A DNA stretch of 64,000 nt from Arthrobacter sp. StoSoilB22. GTDB taxonomy: Bacteria; Actinomycetota; Actinomycetes; Actinomycetales; Micrococcaceae. The notes below the pieces were generated by a model. It was not told where the DNA came from, made no database searches, and saw only the letters and a list, made by a program, of their open reading frames with translations. The DNA lies in NCBI RefSeq assembly GCF_019977315.1, contig NZ_AP024652.1, positions 992,001-1,056,000 of the forward strand, in the 5' to 3' direction. This document shows positions 62,461 to 64,000 of the stretch, piece by piece; positions within the stretch are counted from its first letter, which is position 1; each line of letters opens with the position of its first letter. The position numbers and the translations under genes are program-made.

Positions 62461-63426
62461 CAATTTCCTTCTGACCAGCTCCTTACGTTCGCCACGGTCC
62501 TTTCAGAAGGCACTCTTGATGCTGCCGCCCGCATGCTTCACATCACGCCGTCGGCCGTCTCCCAACGGCTGAAGGCACTCGAACAGTCGGCCGGGAGGGT
62601 CTTGCTTCAACGCAGCAACCCTGCCCAGGCCACGGAAGCGGGCGAAGTGGTCCTTCGTCTGGCGAGGCAGGTAGCGCAACTGGAAGCTGATGCCGGACGC
62701 GAACTAGGGCTGGATGGGGACAGGGCCCAGTTGGCTGTACCCATTGTGGTCAACGCGGATTCCTTGGCGGTGTGGTTCCTGCAAGCGCTGGCCCACGTGC
62801 CTGAGGACCTCAACGTCACCTTCGACCTCCACAGGGATGATGAGCAGCACTCCACATCCTTGCTTCGCTCCGGGAAAGTGATGGCCGCCGTGACGGCAAC
62901 TCCAGAGCCCGTGCAAGGGTGCCGCGTAGAGAGTCTTGGCGTGATGCGCTACCGCGCGGTTGCAGCCCCGCAGTTCGTGGAACGGTGGTTCCAGAAAGGT
63001 GAGAAGGGTTTGGACAAGCACCCGGACAAGCACCCGGACAAGCACCCGCGCAGCCACGTGGACGGAGCCGCGCTCAATGCGGCGCCCACTGTGGACTTCG
63101 ATCGCAAGGACACCTATCAGTGGGCGTTTGTGCAGTCGGCGTTCAAAGCTGAGGGCGGCGCGGTTCCGGACCGGAAAGGACCCCGGCATTACGTCCCGGC
63201 TTCCCAGGACTTCGGCGACGCGATCCGTTTGGGCCTTGGTTGGGGCTTGATCCCGGAAGTTCAATGCGGGCCCGACATCGCCGACGGACGGCTCATCGAA
63301 CTCGCCCCGGACCGACCCTTCGATGTGCCGCTCTACTGGCAACGGTGGAAGACGGCGTCAAGGGTATTGGACGTCCTGAGCAACACGGTCCGTGAGGTGT
63401 CCGGCCAGTACCTGGCCAAGCCCTGA
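62455..63426 (+). CDS. lysG: LysR-type regulator (LysG/ArgP family)
   Basis: A 323-residue activator of lysine export. The DNA-binding domain is LLTFATVLSEGTLDAAARML, HITPSAVSQRLKALEQSAGR and VLLQRSNPAQATEAGEVVLR, with Q-R-L-K-A-L in the recognition helix typical of ArgP/LysG. The effector domain contains VPIVVNADSLAVWFLQALA and RYRAVAAPQFVERWF. An unusual insertion DKHPDKHPDKHPRSH interrupts the second subdomain; it comes from a 12-bp tandem repeat. Divergent from lysE. Confidence 0.9.
   Translation: MPQFPSDQLLTFATVLSEGTLDAAARMLHITPSAVSQRLKALEQSAGRVLLQRSNPAQATEAGEVVLRLARQVAQLEADAGRELGLDGDRAQLAVPIVVNADSLAVWFLQALAHVPEDLNVTFDLHRDDEQHSTSLLRSGKVMAAVTATPEPVQGCRVESLGVMRYRAVAAPQFVERWFQKGEKGLDKHPDKHPDKHPRSHVDGAALNAAPTVDFDRKDTYQWAFVQSAFKAEGGAVPDRKGPRHYVPASQDFGDAIRLGLGWGLIPEVQCGPDIADGRLIELAPDRPFDVPLYWQRWKTASRVLDVLSNTVREVSGQYLAKP
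63013..63048 (+). repeat. In-frame 12-bp tandem repeat in lysG
   Basis: GACAAGCACCCG occurs three times in direct succession (63013-63048), encoding DKHP three times. It lies in a loop between effector-domain strands; the number of copies could vary between strains. Confidence 0.92.
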
Positions 63427-63494
63427 ATCCACGAAATCCCAACACGCCTGCGGATGCTTCCTATAATGTCAGTGCCCCGTTCCACACTTAAAAC

Positions 63495-63716
63495 ATGGCA
63501 AACACAGCAGCTCCCGCAAGCATCCACCAGAACCGCACCAGGGACGTCGAGTTCCATGTGACGTATCTGGATACCGATTCGGGCCGTATTAGGCGCGAGG
63601 ATTTTGACGACCTGGCCGCAGCCGAACGGTTTGCCAGTGCCCAACTTCGCGATGAGGACGGCTGGGCCGTGGTGGATCACGTAAAGATTGAGGTCACCAG
63701 CAGAATGGTCGCCTAA
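63495..63716 (+). CDS. Small acidic protein, unknown function
   Basis: A 73-residue protein starting MANTAAPASIHQNRTRDVEF. The central HVTYLDTDSGRIRREDFDDL AAAERFASAQ-type pattern, with mixed strands and a helix, predicts a compact beta-alpha-beta fold. No family is recognised. No clear Shine-Dalgarno sequence; a TATAAT-like TATAAT at 63462 could be a promoter -10. It follows lysG after 68 bases. Confidence 0.55.
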   Translation: MANTAAPASIHQNRTRDVEFHVTYLDTDSGRIRREDFDDLAAAERFASAQLRDEDGWAVVDHVKIEVTSRMVA

Positions 63717-63727
63717 GGTTCACCCCT

Positions 63728-63770
63728 CTCAGGCCGTCCGCTTCCTCAGGCCGTCCGTTTACTCAGGCCG
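63728..63770 (-). repeat. Stop-codon-spanning 17-bp tandem repeat (multicopper oxidase 3' end)
   Basis: CTCAGGCCGTCCGCTTC (63728-63744), CTCAGGCCGTCCGTTTA (63745-63761) and partial CTCAGGCCG (63762-63770). On the minus strand the TAA stop of the oxidase is at 63761-63759, inside the second unit. Confidence 0.85.
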
Positions 63771-64000
63771 GTTGTGTGATTGGCCGCCGTGCACGAACGG
63801 CGATGACACGCCTTGGTACTTCAGAAGCATCATCATTCCTTCGGCAGCGTGGTCCAGGTTGTGGCAATGATCCATCCAGATTCCGGGGTTGTCAGCGTGG
63901 AGCAGTAGTTCCCACACTTCGCCCGGCAGCACGTCCACGGTGTCAAGGTTGAGTGGTGACCCGCTGGGGACCACGCCGTTCCTGCTCAGTACCTGCATGT
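63759..64000 (-). CDS. Multicopper oxidase, C-terminal fragment at window edge
   Basis: Only the last 80 or so codons are inside the window; the gene continues beyond 64000. LNLDTVDVLPGEVWELLLHA precedes GIWMDHCHNLDHAAEGMMML, the type 1/type 3 copper motif HCHxxxH-x4-M shared by laccases, CueO and related oxidases. An extracytoplasmic location is expected for the family. The fragment ends HGGQSHNRPE, and its stop is embedded in a 17-bp tandem repeat. Confidence 0.85.
   Translation of the reverse strand, partial: MQVLSRNGVVPSGSPLNLDTVDVLPGEVWELLLHADNPGIWMDHCHNLDHAAEGMMMLLKYQGVSSPFVHGGQSHNRPE

Overview
The window reads as chromosomal DNA of a high-GC actinobacterium of the family Micrococcaceae, most likely Arthrobacter or Paenarthrobacter (inference). 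Pointers are the GTG/TTG starts, TANNNT -10 boxes, DUF4193, DUF3263 and LytR_C proteins, a 13E12-type HNH protein, a paired FemX-like ligase locus expected for an interpeptide-bridged cell wall, and a gcvP-gcvT-gcvH-sdaA block behind a glycine riboswitch. No rRNA, tRNA, CRISPR array or complete insertion sequence was seen.

Layout. 0-12 kb is housekeeping and small regulatory genes: a DUF1905 protein, an amidohydrolase remnant, a small HTH/Clp-N pair with two palindromic operators at its start, a DedA membrane protein, a RibD-C reductase, RecQ, NAD(P)HX dehydratase overlapping a phosphoglycerate-mutase-like phosphatase, a type II NADH dehydrogenase, a YqeY-like protein and a DUF72 protein. 12.06-18.4 kb is the accessory hotspot: on the minus strand, five modules each pair the C-terminal tail of a non-specific nuclease toxin with a gene of about 214 codons that is probably its immunity gene. 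Only the first module keeps a long toxin domain, and that one has lost its delivery domain and is joined to a truncated zinc-ribbon gene. The other four toxin tails lack start codons, are frameshifted, or have lost the active site.

18.8-25.9 kb is a MarR-flanked catabolic operon (SDR, amidohydrolase, acyl-CoA dehydrogenase, MaoC hydratase, MHS transporter, acyl-CoA ligase) that looks built to import, CoA-activate and beta-oxidise an unidentified carboxylic acid. 26-40.5 kb holds L-2-hydroxyglutarate oxidase, small envelope proteins, an amino-acid permease, an HNH protein, methionine aminopeptidase, several divergent regulator/target pairs with visible operators (XRE-cupin/thioredoxin-reductase-like, TetR/MFS), an M20 amidohydrolase and a cyclodeaminase-like protein. 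40.6-47.2 kb is glycine and serine catabolism. 47.2-52.4 kb has a nuclease, two Fem ligases and a ThrE exporter. 52.5-64 kb has an iron-regulated siderophore-interacting protein, uracil-DNA glycosylase, DUF3263/LytR_C/cold-shock/GroEL with two CIRCE operators, RNase HI, a WXG100 protein, a two-component system, a LysE/LysG pair and the 3' end of a multicopper oxidase.

A recurrent, unexplained feature is short tandem duplication that spans the stop codon of a gene. It occurs at five separate loci (MaoC, MFS, siderophore-interacting protein, RNase HI, multicopper oxidase) with different unit sequences of 16-26 bp.
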